In this document: positions 8,127 through 17,926 of the stretch, one piece after another
Numbering within the stretch: the first letter of the stretch is position 1
Layout: the number at the start of each line of letters is the position of its first letter
NCBI GenBank assembly: GCA_016873165.1
Contig: VGXV01000014.1
Span: 17,884-81,883 of the forward strand
Reading direction: 5' to 3'
Source: Planctomycetota bacterium
GTDB lineage: Bacteria > Planctomycetota > Brocadiia > Brocadiales > Brocadiaceae
Length of the DNA stretch: 64,000 bases
The notes under the pieces: generated by a model
Databases searched by the model: none
What the model saw: the letters and a program-made list of their open reading frames with translations, nothing else
Told to the model about the DNA's origin: nothing
Program-made: the position numbers and the translations under genes

Positions 8127-9071
8127 TTATAAAAGTGTATTGAGTCCGCTTGCCTTCCACGTATCGGGCGCATGGAGTTCGGAGTGGCCGGGTTGGCCTC
8201 CGTGCCCGTCATCTTCCGCTCTGAGATTAATGACACTTACCCCGTCACCGAAGGTGCGTCCTTCAGCTCTGCGATTGGGAAACGTGCCTGCCGGAGTTTG
8301 CACAAGGTCCCGTGTTGAAAAAACATTGTAGAGCAATTCAATGTTTCTGAGGTCTGGGAGATATTCCAACCGAACCGGAGTACCCAGGGTAATTAATTTT
8401 CTGATTTTCAGTCCAAGTCTGGTGGCGAGCAGAGACACGTTTCCGCCATGGCTATGGGCAATTATATCGAGGTGTGTGCATGGATGTGTTTTTATCCAAT
8501 CAACGAGATTATGAGCAGCTTTAACACGGTCTTTGTGCTTGTTTGCCCCCGACCATGAAAAGGCGTCCTTTCCTCCATAGACATTGCCGGTTATTCCATT
8601 AATATAATTCCAGAAGTCTCCTCCCTCCTGCCACCAGGTGCTTGTTGCCGCCCATGTGCCATGAATAATAATGGTCATTTCCTGCTTTGTGGCAGCTTTC
8701 GCGGCCTTATAACCCAGCGGCATTAGTCTTGAGCTCAGTTCTTTAAAGTGGTTAAGTAAAAATGGATATTTGGAGGAATCTTCTTTTGCGATATTTTCCG
8801 CCTGAGGAGAAGATTTCTCGGCAATGAGAAATCGAACATAATTTCTGGCGGATGCGGCATCTTTTTTTACCGCATTTGCCACACCCTCATCCGGCATGAG
8901 AGAGAGTATATACGATCCTACCATGGCAAGATCAGGAGACGGGTTTGCAAGCAAACGCCGCACTTCTTCAGGTGAGATATCATTTGTGCTGATGGCGCCT
9001 GTCACCTGTTTTACATCCAGTATTCTTGAAATATTTAAAATAAATTCTTCATCGTTTTTGGATAATTTCAT
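8127..9071 (-). CDS. Alpha/beta-hydrolase (lipase-like)
   Basis: 314 residues. The C-terminal two thirds is an alpha/beta-hydrolase: oxyanion strand MTIIIHGTWAATSTWW, nucleophile elbow AHSHGGN (G/A-x-S-x-G type), then LITLGTPVR as in PGAP1/lipase-class enzymes. A catalytic His is probably in the DGHGGQPGHSEL stretch near the C-terminus. The N-terminal 120 residues are helical and unassigned. No signal peptide. It stands alone with repeats on its upstream side. Substrate unknown. Confidence 0.75.
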   Translation of the reverse strand: MKLSKNDEEFILNISRILDVKQVTGAISTNDISPEEVRRLLANPSPDLAMVGSYILSLMPDEGVANAVKKDAASARNYVRFLIAEKSSPQAENIAKEDSSKYPFLLNHFKELSSRLMPLGYKAAKAATKQEMTIIIHGTWAATSTWWQEGGDFWNYINGITGNVYGGKDAFSWSGANKHKDRVKAAHNLVDWIKTHPCTHLDIIAHSHGGNVSLLATRLGLKIRKLITLGTPVRLEYLPDLRNIELLYNVFSTRDLVQTPAGTFPNRRAEGRTFGDGVSVINLRAEDDGHGGQPGHSELHAPDTWKASGLNTLL

Positions 9072-9455
9072 ACTGTTCCCTCCAAAATAAGGATATCTGA
9101 ATTATTATATTTAATCGACTCGCCATTTGTTGTAGCGCACGTTCATACGGTTAACCGTAGAGACGCATTGCTATTCGTCTTTACAGACCGCGCCATTCCA
9201 TTATCAATTTAGAATTCACATTGTATGAACATCATTAATTTGCAGTTAAGGGTGGATTAAGGCGTTGTTTTTTACGCCGAATCCACCAATAATATTCGCA
9301 GGAAAGGTGGATTCGCTGTCGCTTAATCCACCCTACCGCTGTCAGGGTTGCCTCGTCCTATTCTCATTAATAACTTAGCTCAGGAGTTAACAGGAAAAAA
9401 AATGATAGTGAGTATAAAAAAGCAAAGGAGGCTAAATTCAATAAAAGCAAGATGC
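9072..9455. repeat. Intergenic region with two palindromic repeat families
   Basis: No gene is supported here. At about 9159-9192 there is a GTAGAGACGC-ATTGC-type hairpin, related to copies at 17885-17918 and 21199-21229. At about 9246-9342 two hairpins are built on GGTGGATTAAGGC/GAATCCACC and GGTGGATTC/TTAATCCACC. Related copies lie at 41708-41817, 42903-42917 and 44318-44357. They look like small non-coding, MITE- or REP-like elements. Confidence 0.6.
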
Positions 9456-10217
9456 TTAAAAAGTTACATTCAAACCGTCATAAGCGAGTTCAACGTTTTC
9501 GGGAAGCTTGCTATTTGTTGCCTCATGCTCTATCTCATGACATATATGGGTAAAATATGTCATTTTGGGTTTGATTTTCGAAACAATATCCAGCGCCTGG
9601 TCTATATTGAAATGTTTTGCATGAGGCGTGTAGCGAAGCGCTCCCAGGACAAGAATATCGAGATTCATTAATTTTGTCAATGAGTGTTCAGGTATTTCAC
9701 TTACGTCTGTTATGTAAGCGAATCTCTCGAATCGATACCCCGTTACAAAGCCGTTTCCATGGATGGCGTCAACCGGGACAATGGAAAGATTGCCGACTTT
9801 TAAATTGCCGTTAATAGTATTGAGTGAGAAACGGGGCAAATAACCGTCTTTCTCCGTTCGGATATTAAACGCATAGTCAAAAATTCTTTTTATGCCTTCA
9901 AGAGTATCTGAGGTTCCGTAGAGAGGAATCTCTTTACGCTGGACAATATTGAACCTCCGAAGGTCGTCCAGTCCGAAAATGTGATCCGCATGGATGTGGG
10001 TAATAAGGACGGCATCCAGTCTGGTAATATTGTTTTTTAAACATTGAAGCCTCATTTCCGGGGTGGCGTCGATAAGGATATTATACCCGTTTTCCCGAAC
10101 GAGAACAGAAGTGCGCATTCTGTTATTCTTCGGATTGTCGGAGGTGCACACCTTGCAGTTGCATGCAATCATAGGTATTCCATGTGAAGTGCCCGTGCCC
10201 AGAAATATTATTTCCAT
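9456..10217 (-). CDS. Metallo-beta-lactamase-fold hydrolase, PhnP/RNase Z-like
   Basis: 253 residues. The first strand FLGTGTSHGIP and an early Cys cluster (IACNCKVC) are followed by the metal-binding motif THIHADHIFGLDD. Later His/Asp residues (DAIHGNGF, ITDVSEIPE and a final THICHE) complete the two-metal site. This arrangement matches the PhnP-type branch, which hydrolyses cyclic phosphate or other phosphodiester substrates. No phosphonate genes are nearby, so the substrate is open. Confidence 0.82.
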   Translation of the reverse strand: MEIIFLGTGTSHGIPMIACNCKVCTSDNPKNNRMRTSVLVRENGYNILIDATPEMRLQCLKNNITRLDAVLITHIHADHIFGLDDLRRFNIVQRKEIPLYGTSDTLEGIKRIFDYAFNIRTEKDGYLPRFSLNTINGNLKVGNLSIVPVDAIHGNGFVTGYRFERFAYITDVSEIPEHSLTKLMNLDILVLGALRYTPHAKHFNIDQALDIVSKIKPKMTYFTHICHEIEHEATNSKLPENVELAYDGLNVTF

Positions 10218-10265
10218 CGGTTACAACCTTTTAAAGATAGAAAAGATATTTGAAAATTCATAGTG

Positions 10266-11315
10266 TTATTTTTTCCTTCGCATGCCAACACGCTGGTGCC
10301 ATATTTTTTTTACGATGCCGTCATCATCCTCATCATAAATTTCACCCAGAACTTCTTCCATGATGTCTTCCATCGTTACGATACCGACAGGCAGTGAATT
10401 TTTACAAACAATTGCCATGTGGATATGGTATGTCTGAAGATTTTTTAATACCCGCAGAATGTGGTCATTTACATCCACAAAATAAGGCTCACGAATCAGA
10501 CTTTCCAGCGAAAAAGGTGTTTTTGTATCCATCATTGCGATAAACTCTTTTGTGTGCAGGATACCGGAAACTTTTATTTCTTCACCTTCCGATATGACAG
10601 GAATTCGCGTGTGTCCGCAGGCAATTACTACTTTCAGAATATCTTCTTTATTCAACGATGCGGGTACGGTCACTGCTTTTGAAAAGGGAAGCATTATTTC
10701 CGATGCTTTCTTAAATCGCAAGGCAAATAAATTCAAAATGTAGTCTCTATGAAACGGATGCAACGACTCAAGAGAGAGTTCGGCAATTCCGGTTTTTCCG
10801 GTAAAAGTCGTGCGAATGCCAAACAACGACAAAAGTTTTATCGTGGCTTTTTCGAGGGCATGAATAACAGGCATGGAAACCTTTATCATTATTCTCAGGA
10901 AACGGCTCGATACCAAAGATACTTCCTCAGGATAGCGGATTGCGATTGCTTTTGGCACTAATTCTCCGATAACAACGGAAAAAAAAGTAAAAGGAATAAC
11001 AAAGAGGGCTATTCCAAGAATTTTTGCGGTTGCGTCCGAAACATTGAGTGATTTTTGAAGAAACGGAAGTATAGTCTTCTCGACTTCGGTGCCGCCCACA
11101 GCAGCAGAGAGTATGCCGACAAGGGTAATGCCTATTTGAATAACGGCAAATGTCCTTTCAGGTCTGCTTTTTAAAGACAAAAAAATTTTTGCCGCGTTGT
11201 TTCCCCTGGATGCCATATTGCGCATAAGCGCCGCGTTTGCGGATGCAAATGCCATTTCTACGCACGAAAACAAACTATTAAACAAAAGCATCACTATAAT
11301 TATAATCCAATCCAT
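10266..11315 (-). CDS. CNNM/hemolysin-family membrane protein with CBS domains
   Basis: 349 residues. The N-terminal DUF21 (CNNM) domain has three to four membrane helices (MDWIIIIVMLLFNSLFS start; FFSVVIGELVPKAIAIRYPE). It is followed by two CBS modules, with HTRIPVISEG and VCKNSLPVGIVTMEDIMEEVLGEI. Family members act in divalent cation (magnesium or cobalt) homeostasis. The protein ends shortly after the CBS pair, so the C-terminal CorC/HlyC domain of longer members is absent. Confidence 0.88.
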   Translation of the reverse strand: MDWIIIIVMLLFNSLFSCVEMAFASANAALMRNMASRGNNAAKIFLSLKSRPERTFAVIQIGITLVGILSAAVGGTEVEKTILPFLQKSLNVSDATAKILGIALFVIPFTFFSVVIGELVPKAIAIRYPEEVSLVSSRFLRIMIKVSMPVIHALEKATIKLLSLFGIRTTFTGKTGIAELSLESLHPFHRDYILNLFALRFKKASEIMLPFSKAVTVPASLNKEDILKVVIACGHTRIPVISEGEEIKVSGILHTKEFIAMMDTKTPFSLESLIREPYFVDVNDHILRVLKNLQTYHIHMAIVCKNSLPVGIVTMEDIMEEVLGEIYDEDDDGIVKKIWHQRVGMRRKK

Positions 11316-11403
11316 AAAGTATGCCTGCAGATGGGTTGATGGTGTTTGTTTTCAAAAACATCCTTTGCCTGTTTTGTGGTTCACTGACCGCAGTGAGATT
11401 TAT

Positions 11404-12741
11404 TTACCGGGAAAAACCCTCAAGTTTTTCTGAAATTGCTGTTTTGACCGCTTCATATGAAGGCGGGACTGATACCGGTAAATTTGCAAACCGTGGGGTG
11501 ACTTCTTTCAGTTTGTTTTCGTGATAATTTATCTTAAATTCGGAGAATTTCAGCCCGTGCGCGGTTGAGACGACTACCACCTTTTCATGCGATTTTATTT
11601 TTTTCTTTTCCAGCAATTTTTTCAAAGCGGCAAGGGCGACGCCTGTATGGGGACAACTGAATAATCCCGTTCTGTCTGCTTGTGCCGATGCATTTGCCAA
11701 TTCGTCTTCCGTTGCCTGTTCGACAATGCCATCAAAATTTTTTAATATATTGATTGCCTTCTGATAGCTAACAGGGTCTCCAATCTGTATGGCGCTGGCA
11801 AGTGTCTTTTGCGCCTTTACCGGCTTAAATTCTTTAAAACCGGTTAAATAACTGAGATATAAAGGATTCGCCTTGGCTGCCTGTGCGCATACGATGCGTG
11901 GTCTTTTATTTATCATACCCAGTGCTTCCATAATCATAAAACCCTTTCCTATGGCAGAGGTATTGCCTAAATTTCCTCCGGGAATGATTATTACATCGGG
12001 CACTTCCCAGTCAAACTGCTGTACTATTTCAATGCTCACCGTTTTCTGCCCTTCGATACGCAAAGAATTCATGGAATTGGCAAGATAGATGTTGTTTTTG
12101 AGACATATTTCCCTGACGAGCTTCATACAACCGTCAAAATCCGTATCAATGGATAGCGTGAGGGCGCCATTTGCTATGGGTTGGATAAGTTGCGCGTGAG
12201 AGACCTTGTCTTTGGGGAGAAATACTATCGCCGGGATTCCTGCTGCCGCACAGTAAGCGGCCAATGCGGCTGAGGTGTCGCCGGTAGAAGCGCAGGCAAC
12301 GGCAGGGATTTTTTTCCCTTCGGAAATCATTTGTTTCACCATGGAAACCAGCACGGTCATTCCCAGATCTTTAAAAGATCCCGTGTGAGAATTTCCGCAT
12401 TGTTTGATCCAGATGTTTTCAATCCCAAGTTCCTTTCCAAGCCTTTCAGCCCAGAAGAGATTGCTGCCTCCTTCATACAATGAAACTACATTCTCATTTC
12501 CCACATGAGGACAGACAAATTCCTTCTTCCCCCATACGGAACTGCCATATGGCCATTCGGTGCGAAGATAGCGTTTGTCCATTAAATCCTTCCATTGTTT
12601 CGCACTGAACTTGCGTAATTCGTCCAGATCATGCACAACTTCCAGAAGGTTGCCGCATTTTTTGCAATGGTAAATTATTTCGTTAAGTTCGTATTTTTCG
12701 TCACAGCCGGCAATACATTGAAACCACGCCCTGTATGGCAT
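11404..12741 (-). CDS. thrC: Threonine synthase
   Basis: About 445 residues from the ATG at 12741, preceded by GGGAG; the frame extends to 12792 without a better site. The N-terminus has a four-Cys zinc-ribbon-like segment (CIAGCDEKY .. HCKKCGN). The PLP lysine lies in [14 protein letters not shown], and the phosphate-binding loop is [10 protein letters not shown]. It converts O-phosphohomoserine to threonine with PLP. It is the long, archaeal/planctomycete type rather than the E. coli ThrC type. Monocistronic, divergent from the gene at 13015. Confidence 0.92.
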   Translation of the reverse strand: MPYRAWFQCIAGCDEKYELNEIIYHCKKCGNLLEVVHDLDELRKFSAKQWKDLMDKRYLRTEWPYGSSVWGKKEFVCPHVGNENVVSLYEGGSNLFWAERLGKELGIENIWIKQCGNSHTGSFKDLGMTVLVSMVKQMISEGKKIPAVACASTGDTSAALAAYCAAAGIPAIVFLPKDKVSHAQLIQPIANGALTLSIDTDFDGCMKLVREICLKNNIYLANSMNSLRIEGQKTVSIEIVQQFDWEVPDVIIIPGGNLGNTSAIGKGFMIMEALGMINKRPRIVCAQAAKANPLYLSYLTGFKEFKPVKAQKTLASAIQIGDPVSYQKAINILKNFDGIVEQATEDELANASAQADRTGLFSCPHTGVALAALKKLLEKKKIKSHEKVVVVSTAHGLKFSEFKINYHENKLKEVTPRFANLPVSVPPSYEAVKTAISEKLEGFSR

Positions 12742-13014
12742 GAACTTTCTCCCTCTTCCATCATTAAACAATAATTGTATACACTGTCTCAAAAGAATAT
12801 TTTTTTAATTATAGGCAGACATACATTGCATTATCAAGTAAAATTAAAAGGTCTATTTTGGCGAAATAGCCATTTTCATTTTGACAAAAATACTATTGTT
12901 TTGATAAGCTTCTCACTAAATATTACATAAGCAAAATGTATTATTTAAAAACGGATTCCTATTGTGTCCTTTTATTTGATATACCGATAACACTATAAAT
13001 TTCTTCATAGTTAC

Positions 13015-13386
13015 ATGTTTTCGTTTTTCAGAGATTTTGACAAACAAACGTTTAAGCGCGAATTGAAACATGCTTTTAGCGTTGGTTCAACGCAAGAAGA
13101 TAATTCATTGAGCGAAAAAGAACATGCCCTCATTGTCCGACTGGCAGAAATAATTCATAAACGAAGGCTTACGACACCGGCAATACTGTTTCTTGAATGC
13201 TTGCAGCCGCTTAATTATGTTGGAAGCCAGTCAATGGTGTTCTTCAGGCCTTTTTTAACCTTTTTCTTCAGCGCCAGGGAATACGACCTTCTTCAGGGCA
13301 TTCTTGAGAAGAGAACAGGAATAAAAATGATTATCGGAGAATTGGAAAAGGTTTCAAACCGGCATGACAACAAGAAAAACGGATGA
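13015..13386 (+). CDS. Small protein of unknown function upstream of the GlmL-like gene
   Basis: 123 residues, with no signal peptide. It appears helical and amphipathic, with a central segment (LTTPAILFLECLQPLNYVGSQSM) and an aromatic run (RPFLTFFFSAREYDLLQGILE). It lies 53 bases before the GlmL-like gene in the same direction, and a TTGACA at 12881 may be part of the promoter. No family recognised. Its conserved-looking composition and operon position suggest it works with the next two genes. Confidence 0.6.
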   Translation: MFSFFRDFDKQTFKRELKHAFSVGSTQEDNSLSEKEHALIVRLAEIIHKRRLTTPAILFLECLQPLNYVGSQSMVFFRPFLTFFFSAREYDLLQGILEKRTGIKMIIGELEKVSNRHDNKKNG

Positions 13387-13439
13387 AAAATTAGCGGGAA
13401 TAAAAACAATAAAATATTACTCCATCTTAAATATAGATT

Positions 13440-15248
13440 ATGGAACATGAATATCCTGATTTGAACGTTATCATTGCCACTGATTGCGGCAGTACCACTA
13501 CAAAAGCCATTTTGATTGAGAAAAAGGACGGAGTTTACCGGCAAACATTCCGCGGGGAATCGCCGACAACTGTGGAAGCCCCTTTTGAAGATGTCACCCG
13601 TGGGGTGTTGAACGCATTTGCGGAAGTGGAGGAACTTTCCGGCAGAAAGATTTTAGACGGCGAGAAAATTATCACTCCTGCCAGAGGAAATAAAGGGGTT
13701 GATATTTATGTTTCCACCAGCAGCGCAGGCGGAGGGTTGCAGATGATGGTTGCGGGAGCGGTCAAGGCAATGACCGCAGAGAGTGCGCAAAGAGCGGCTT
13801 TGGGAGCTGGTGCGATTGTCATGGACGTTATTGCCTCAAATGACAAACGGCTTCCGCATGAAAAGATTGACCGAATACGACACCTCCGGCCTGATATGAT
13901 ACTCCTTTCCGGAGGCACGGATGGGGGTACGGTTACCCACGTAGTGGAACTGGCAGAATATATTGCTGCCGCAAATCCGAAACCACGGCTCGGCATGTCA
14001 TTTCAGCTTCCCGTAGTATATGCAGGCAACAAGGATGTCCGTCAGAAAATTGCCGATATACTGGAGGGAAAAACTTCGTTGCACGTTACCGATAACTTAC
14101 GCCCTACACTTGAACGGGAAAATCTTTTTCCTTCGCGTCAGGAAATCCAGAAACTCTTTCTTGAGCATGTTATGGCACAGGCTCCCGGTTATAAGAAACT
14201 TATGACCTGGACAGGCGCTCCGATTATGCCCACACCGGCGGCAGTCGGTCTCATTATGCAAACGATAGCGAAAAAAGATACTATTAACGTTGTCGGAGTC
14301 GATATTGGCGGCGCGACAACAGACGTTTTTTCCGTTTATGGCGAAATTTTTAACCGTACGGTGAGCGCAAATCTGGGGATGAGCTACAGTGTTTCTAACG
14401 TTTTGGCAGAGGCGGGTCTTCAGAATATTTTACGATGGATGCCATTTGATATTGATGAATCCGATCTGAGAAACAGGATTAAGAATAAAATGATTCGCCC
14501 TACTACCATTCCGCAAACTTTGGAAGAACTAAAGATAGAACAGGCATTGTCACGCGAAGCGCTCAGACTTTCTTTCGATCAGCACAAATCACTGGCAGTC
14601 GGGTTAAAAGGGGTACAGAAGGAGAGAGATATTTCCGAAGCCTTAAAACAGGATGTCTCAGAAGAAACAATTATAGATATGCTGAAATTAGACCTCCTGG
14701 TAGGCAGCGGAGGGGTTTTGTCTCACGCGCCGCGAAGGGCGCAATCGATGCTTATGATGATAGATGCCTTCCAGCCTGAAGGGATAACGAGGGTTGCGGT
14801 TGACAGCATTTTCATGATGCCGCACCTGGGGGTGCTTTCTTCTGTGAATGAAAAAGCGGCAACGGAGGTATTTATGAAAGATTGCCTGATTCATCTTGGA
14901 ACATGTGTTTCTTTAGCAAAAAACCGTCCGGGGAAAGCAGGAGAACAATGTCTGACATATAAAATAACCCTGCCCGGGGGGAAAATAAAGGAAGATTCGG
15001 TTCCATTCGGGGAATTGTGCGTGATACCCCTTGGCATTGACGAGACAGCGGAAATGGAAATATTCCCTGCAAAGAATTATGATGCCGGTAAGGGGAAAGG
15101 AAAATCTTTCACGGCGAAGGTTTTTGGGGGAGTTGTCGGTGTTGTAATTGATACCCGCGGCAGACCAATTGCCTTAGCGAAGGACAATGCCTCGCGGGTG
15201 GAACAATTAAAGAAGTGGACGCAAGCTATCGACGCGTATCCGATATAA
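13440..15248 (+). CDS. Glutamate mutase L (GlmL/MutL)-like ASKHA ATPase
   Basis: 602 residues of the acetate-kinase/Hsp70/actin fold. Phosphate-1 motif ATDCGSTTTKAIL at about residues 13-25, a second phosphate/connect motif VVGVDIGGATTDVFSVYG near 283-300, and an adenosine motif VGSGGVLSH near 420. This is the GlmL family, which accompanies B12-dependent carbon-skeleton and amino-mutases and is thought to act as a chaperone or reactivase. No mutase gene is found in this window. The downstream gene (82 bases on) is probably cotranscribed. Family firm, function inferred. Confidence 0.85.
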   Translation: MEHEYPDLNVIIATDCGSTTTKAILIEKKDGVYRQTFRGESPTTVEAPFEDVTRGVLNAFAEVEELSGRKILDGEKIITPARGNKGVDIYVSTSSAGGGLQMMVAGAVKAMTAESAQRAALGAGAIVMDVIASNDKRLPHEKIDRIRHLRPDMILLSGGTDGGTVTHVVELAEYIAAANPKPRLGMSFQLPVVYAGNKDVRQKIADILEGKTSLHVTDNLRPTLERENLFPSRQEIQKLFLEHVMAQAPGYKKLMTWTGAPIMPTPAAVGLIMQTIAKKDTINVVGVDIGGATTDVFSVYGEIFNRTVSANLGMSYSVSNVLAEAGLQNILRWMPFDIDESDLRNRIKNKMIRPTTIPQTLEELKIEQALSREALRLSFDQHKSLAVGLKGVQKERDISEALKQDVSEETIIDMLKLDLLVGSGGVLSHAPRRAQSMLMMIDAFQPEGITRVAVDSIFMMPHLGVLSSVNEKAATEVFMKDCLIHLGTCVSLAKNRPGKAGEQCLTYKITLPGGKIKEDSVPFGELCVIPLGIDETAEMEIFPAKNYDAGKGKGKSFTAKVFGGVVGVVIDTRGRPIALAKDNASRVEQLKKWTQAIDAYPI

Positions 15249-15329
15249 AAGCCGTTTAACTTTTTAAGAAATTTAATAACGTATCTATCATTAAAGAACA
15301 TTTACGGGAAAAGATACATTTAAATAACC

Positions 15330-16454
15330 ATGACACACGCTTATACACCGGGTCTGCGCATATCTGAAAAAACAAAAATCTCAAGCCGGCGGACTTTGCC
15401 CCTGTTGGGTGATGTTCTTGTTAAGGAAGGGGACGTGTTAAAGGCAGAGGACGTTGTTGCCGTTACCCACTTGCCGGGAAAAGTGCATGTTACAAATGCG
15501 GTTAACCGGCTGGGTATTCAACCGAAAGACCTCATGGATTACATGTTGAAAAAAGAAGGGGATCTTGTTCAAAAAAACGAACCCATTGCAGAAACAAAGC
15601 CTTGGATAAAAATGATGAAATCTGTTCTGCAATCTCCCATTACCGGCACTATTGAGACGATATCTACCGTAACGGGACAAATCCTTTTGCGCGAACCTCC
15701 GAGGCCAATCGAGGTATATTCTTATATTGATGGCACTGTTACGGAAGTAATGGAAAAAGAGGGGGTAATGGTAGAGACGGTCGGCGCCTTCGTCCAGGGA
15801 ATTTTTGGTGTGGGAGGAGAAACGGTCGGTGAACTGGTGATGGCAGTTGACAGTCCTAATGATGTAGTTACCGCAGATAAAATTCATTCTGAATATAAAG
15901 GTAAAATTATTGTTGGCGGTGCTTTTATTGAATTCAATACCATTGAAAAGGCAAAAAATATTGGTGTCAGAGGAATAATTGTTGGGGGTTTTAATGATGA
16001 AGACCTTAAAAAACTTCTGGGGTATGATTTAGGTGTGGCGATTACCGGCACAGAAGAAATTGGCATAACGCTTATCATTACAGAAGGATTTGGGCACATA
16101 CAAATGGCTCAAAGGACGTTTGATTTGCTTAAATCCCGCGAAGGAGCCAAGGCTTCCATAAATGGGGCAACTCAGATTCGGGCAGGAGTGGTCAGACCGG
16201 AAATTATAATCCCGCTTTCGACTCAGACAACCGGAAAGGAAGATGTCGCTGTAGCAGACAGGGGTATGGAAATCGGGGATCCGGTGAGGGTGATTCGTAT
16301 GCCCTATTTTGGCAAGATTGGGAAAATCAAGGCACTTCCATTTTCGCCACAACTCATAGAAACAGAAGCCACCGTGCGCATACTTGAAGTAGAATTTACA
16401 GACGGCACGTCTGCTGTTATTCCCAGGACAAACATAGAGATGATTGAAATGTAA
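15330..16454 (+). CDS. Barrel-sandwich and KOW-like protein paired with GlmL-like
   Basis: 374 residues. The N-terminus (GDVLVKEGDVLKAEDVVA .. PGKVHV) and a second repeat (QSPITGTIETIS .. GTVTEVMEKEGVMVETV) resemble lipoyl/RnfC barrel-sandwich folds, but there is no obvious biotin or lipoyl lysine. The middle part (GKIIVGGAFIEFNTIEKAKN, GVRGIIVGGF) looks like an alpha/beta domain. The C-terminus GDPVRVIRMPYFGKIGKIKALP resembles a KOW module. The order 123-aa protein, GlmL-like protein, this protein looks like an operon. I know of no assigned function. Confidence 0.7.
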   Translation: MTHAYTPGLRISEKTKISSRRTLPLLGDVLVKEGDVLKAEDVVAVTHLPGKVHVTNAVNRLGIQPKDLMDYMLKKEGDLVQKNEPIAETKPWIKMMKSVLQSPITGTIETISTVTGQILLREPPRPIEVYSYIDGTVTEVMEKEGVMVETVGAFVQGIFGVGGETVGELVMAVDSPNDVVTADKIHSEYKGKIIVGGAFIEFNTIEKAKNIGVRGIIVGGFNDEDLKKLLGYDLGVAITGTEEIGITLIITEGFGHIQMAQRTFDLLKSREGAKASINGATQIRAGVVRPEIIIPLSTQTTGKEDVAVADRGMEIGDPVRVIRMPYFGKIGKIKALPFSPQLIETEATVRILEVEFTDGTSAVIPRTNIEMIEM

Positions 16455-16462
16455 CGATACTT

Positions 16463-16720
16463 TTATTTCGAAGGCAGTTTTTCTTCAGCGGTTTTAGATG
16501 CTTCTTCTTTCATTTCCTTTTCCATTCGCTTTCTTTCAGCCTGCTGTATGTCATATTCAAGCTCCCGGTTGAGTTTGTCCGTGTCTGTTTGGGAATCGTC
16601 AATAAAAAATTGTTCAGAAGTTTTAAATTTTATATTTACTCTATCGCCACCACAACCGGGAAGAAATAATAAAACGGCAAGAATTGGCAATATTTGTACG
16701 ATATAATTTTGTACCTTCAT
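16463..16720 (-). CDS. Small lipoprotein of unknown function
   Basis: 85 residues. A signal sequence ends in the lipobox LPGC, followed by GGDRVNIKF and then a highly charged, probably coiled-coil tail (about residues 50-85, rich in Glu, Lys and Arg). It would be lipidated on Cys23 and anchored to a membrane. It converges on the preceding operon with eight bases between the stop codons and lies downstream of mtnA on the same strand. No family recognised. Confidence 0.65.
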   Translation of the reverse strand: MKVQNYIVQILPILAVLLFLPGCGGDRVNIKFKTSEQFFIDDSQTDTDKLNRELEYDIQQAERKRMEKEMKEEASKTAEEKLPSK

Positions 16721-16754
16721 GTACAGTGTTCCTTGCTATAAGTATAAAATTTTA

Positions 16755-17801
16755 TCAACCTAAAATTTTTTGTACGCTTTCCCTGGAAGGCTTCTCTATC
16801 ACACCTTTTTCGGTAATAATCGCTTTTATATTTTTTGCCGGAGTTACATCAAAAGCAGGATTAAATACCTTGATGCCTTCCGGCGCCGTTCTTTTGCCAA
16901 ACCCGCAGGTAACTTCTTCCGAAGACCGTTCTTCAATGGGAATAGCATCACCCGAGGCAATGTTCAGATCAAATGTAGATACCGGAGCCGCAACATAAAA
17001 CGGAATGCCATGTTCCTTTGCCAAAATGGATACGCCATACGTGCCAATCTTATTTGCAGTATCGCCATTTGCCGCTATTCTGTCCGCGCCCACAATTACA
17101 CACTGAATCTTGCCTAATTTCATTACATGAGCTGCCATATTGTCGCAGATAAGAGTCACGTCTATGCCGGCATGCATGAGCTCCCATGTTGTCAGTCTTG
17201 CTCCTTGTAAAAGGGGACGGGTCTCGTCCGCGTATACCTTAAATTTTTTCCCATGTTCATATGCCTTAAACATGACCGCCAGTGCGGTGCCGTAATCGGC
17301 TGTGGCAAGTCCGCCCGCATTGCAATGAGTAAGAACGCCGTCTCCGTCTTTGATGAACTTCGCGCCGTTTTCCCCTATTTGTCTGCAAATAGATTTGTCT
17401 TCATTTTGAACATTGATTGCTTCCTTCAAGAGGAGTTCCTTAATTTCACGAACCGGCCTGTTCAGATTTTCCCTTGCAACTCGTTCCATCCGGGAAAGCC
17501 CCCAGAAAAGATTCACTGCCGTAGGCCTTGAGGAACCAAGATAATGTGTCACATTCTTTAACTCTTTTAAAAAAACTTCGGAATTATCGGCATGAATGTC
17601 TTTAATTCCCAATACTACCCCGGTAACTGCCGCAATGCCAATCGCAGGCGCGCCTCTTACCATAAGCGTTTTAATCGCATGCCACATACTCTTTACATCT
17701 TCACAATAAATATATTTTAACTCGGTGGGCAATTTGGTCTGGTCGATTAGTCGAACGCGGCCTTCAATATTACCTTCCCATTCTATAGTTGGTAACGGCA
17801 T
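16755..17801 (-). CDS. mtnA: S-methyl-5-thioribose-1-phosphate isomerase
   Basis: 348 residues, the family length. It has RGAPAIGIAAVTG, the catalytic-Cys motif THCNAGGLATADYGTALAV and the Asp motif VGADRIAANGDTANKIGTY, followed by FYVAAPVSTFD. The enzyme isomerises methylthioribose-1-phosphate to methylthioribulose-1-phosphate in methionine salvage. A nucleosidase-like gene lies upstream on the same strand after a 125-base gap, which fits salvage of methylthioadenosine. The distinction from eIF2B-like relatives is clear from the Cys/Asp pair. Confidence 0.93.
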   Translation of the reverse strand: MPLPTIEWEGNIEGRVRLIDQTKLPTELKYIYCEDVKSMWHAIKTLMVRGAPAIGIAAVTGVVLGIKDIHADNSEVFLKELKNVTHYLGSSRPTAVNLFWGLSRMERVARENLNRPVREIKELLLKEAINVQNEDKSICRQIGENGAKFIKDGDGVLTHCNAGGLATADYGTALAVMFKAYEHGKKFKVYADETRPLLQGARLTTWELMHAGIDVTLICDNMAAHVMKLGKIQCVIVGADRIAANGDTANKIGTYGVSILAKEHGIPFYVAAPVSTFDLNIASGDAIPIEERSSEEVTCGFGKRTAPEGIKVFNPAFDVTPAKNIKAIITEKGVIEKPSRESVQKILG

Positions 17802-17884
17802 CTCATCTCCTTATGTAATGCGTAACATTGTTGAACTATTCCCGGTAAATTCTGTATTCGGTGACTTTTACACGGATAACCGCA

Positions 17885-17918
17885 TATGCAGAGACGCAAT
17901 GCATTGCGTCTCTGCATA
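17885..17918. repeat. 34-base perfect palindrome
   Basis: TATGCAGAGACGCAATG is followed directly by its exact reverse complement, without a loop. It belongs to the same family as the hairpins at about 9159-9192 and 21199-21229 (core GAGACGC-ATTGC-GCGTCT). It lies between mtnA and the nucleosidase gene, where it may also act as a transcript-end hairpin. Confidence 0.75.
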
Positions 17919-17926
17919 CCGTGAAT

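Noticed and set aside
9348..9671. 107-residue plus-strand open frame over the repeat and the 3' end of the MBL gene
   Set aside because: It overlaps the well-supported minus-strand hydrolase gene and has no protein family features.
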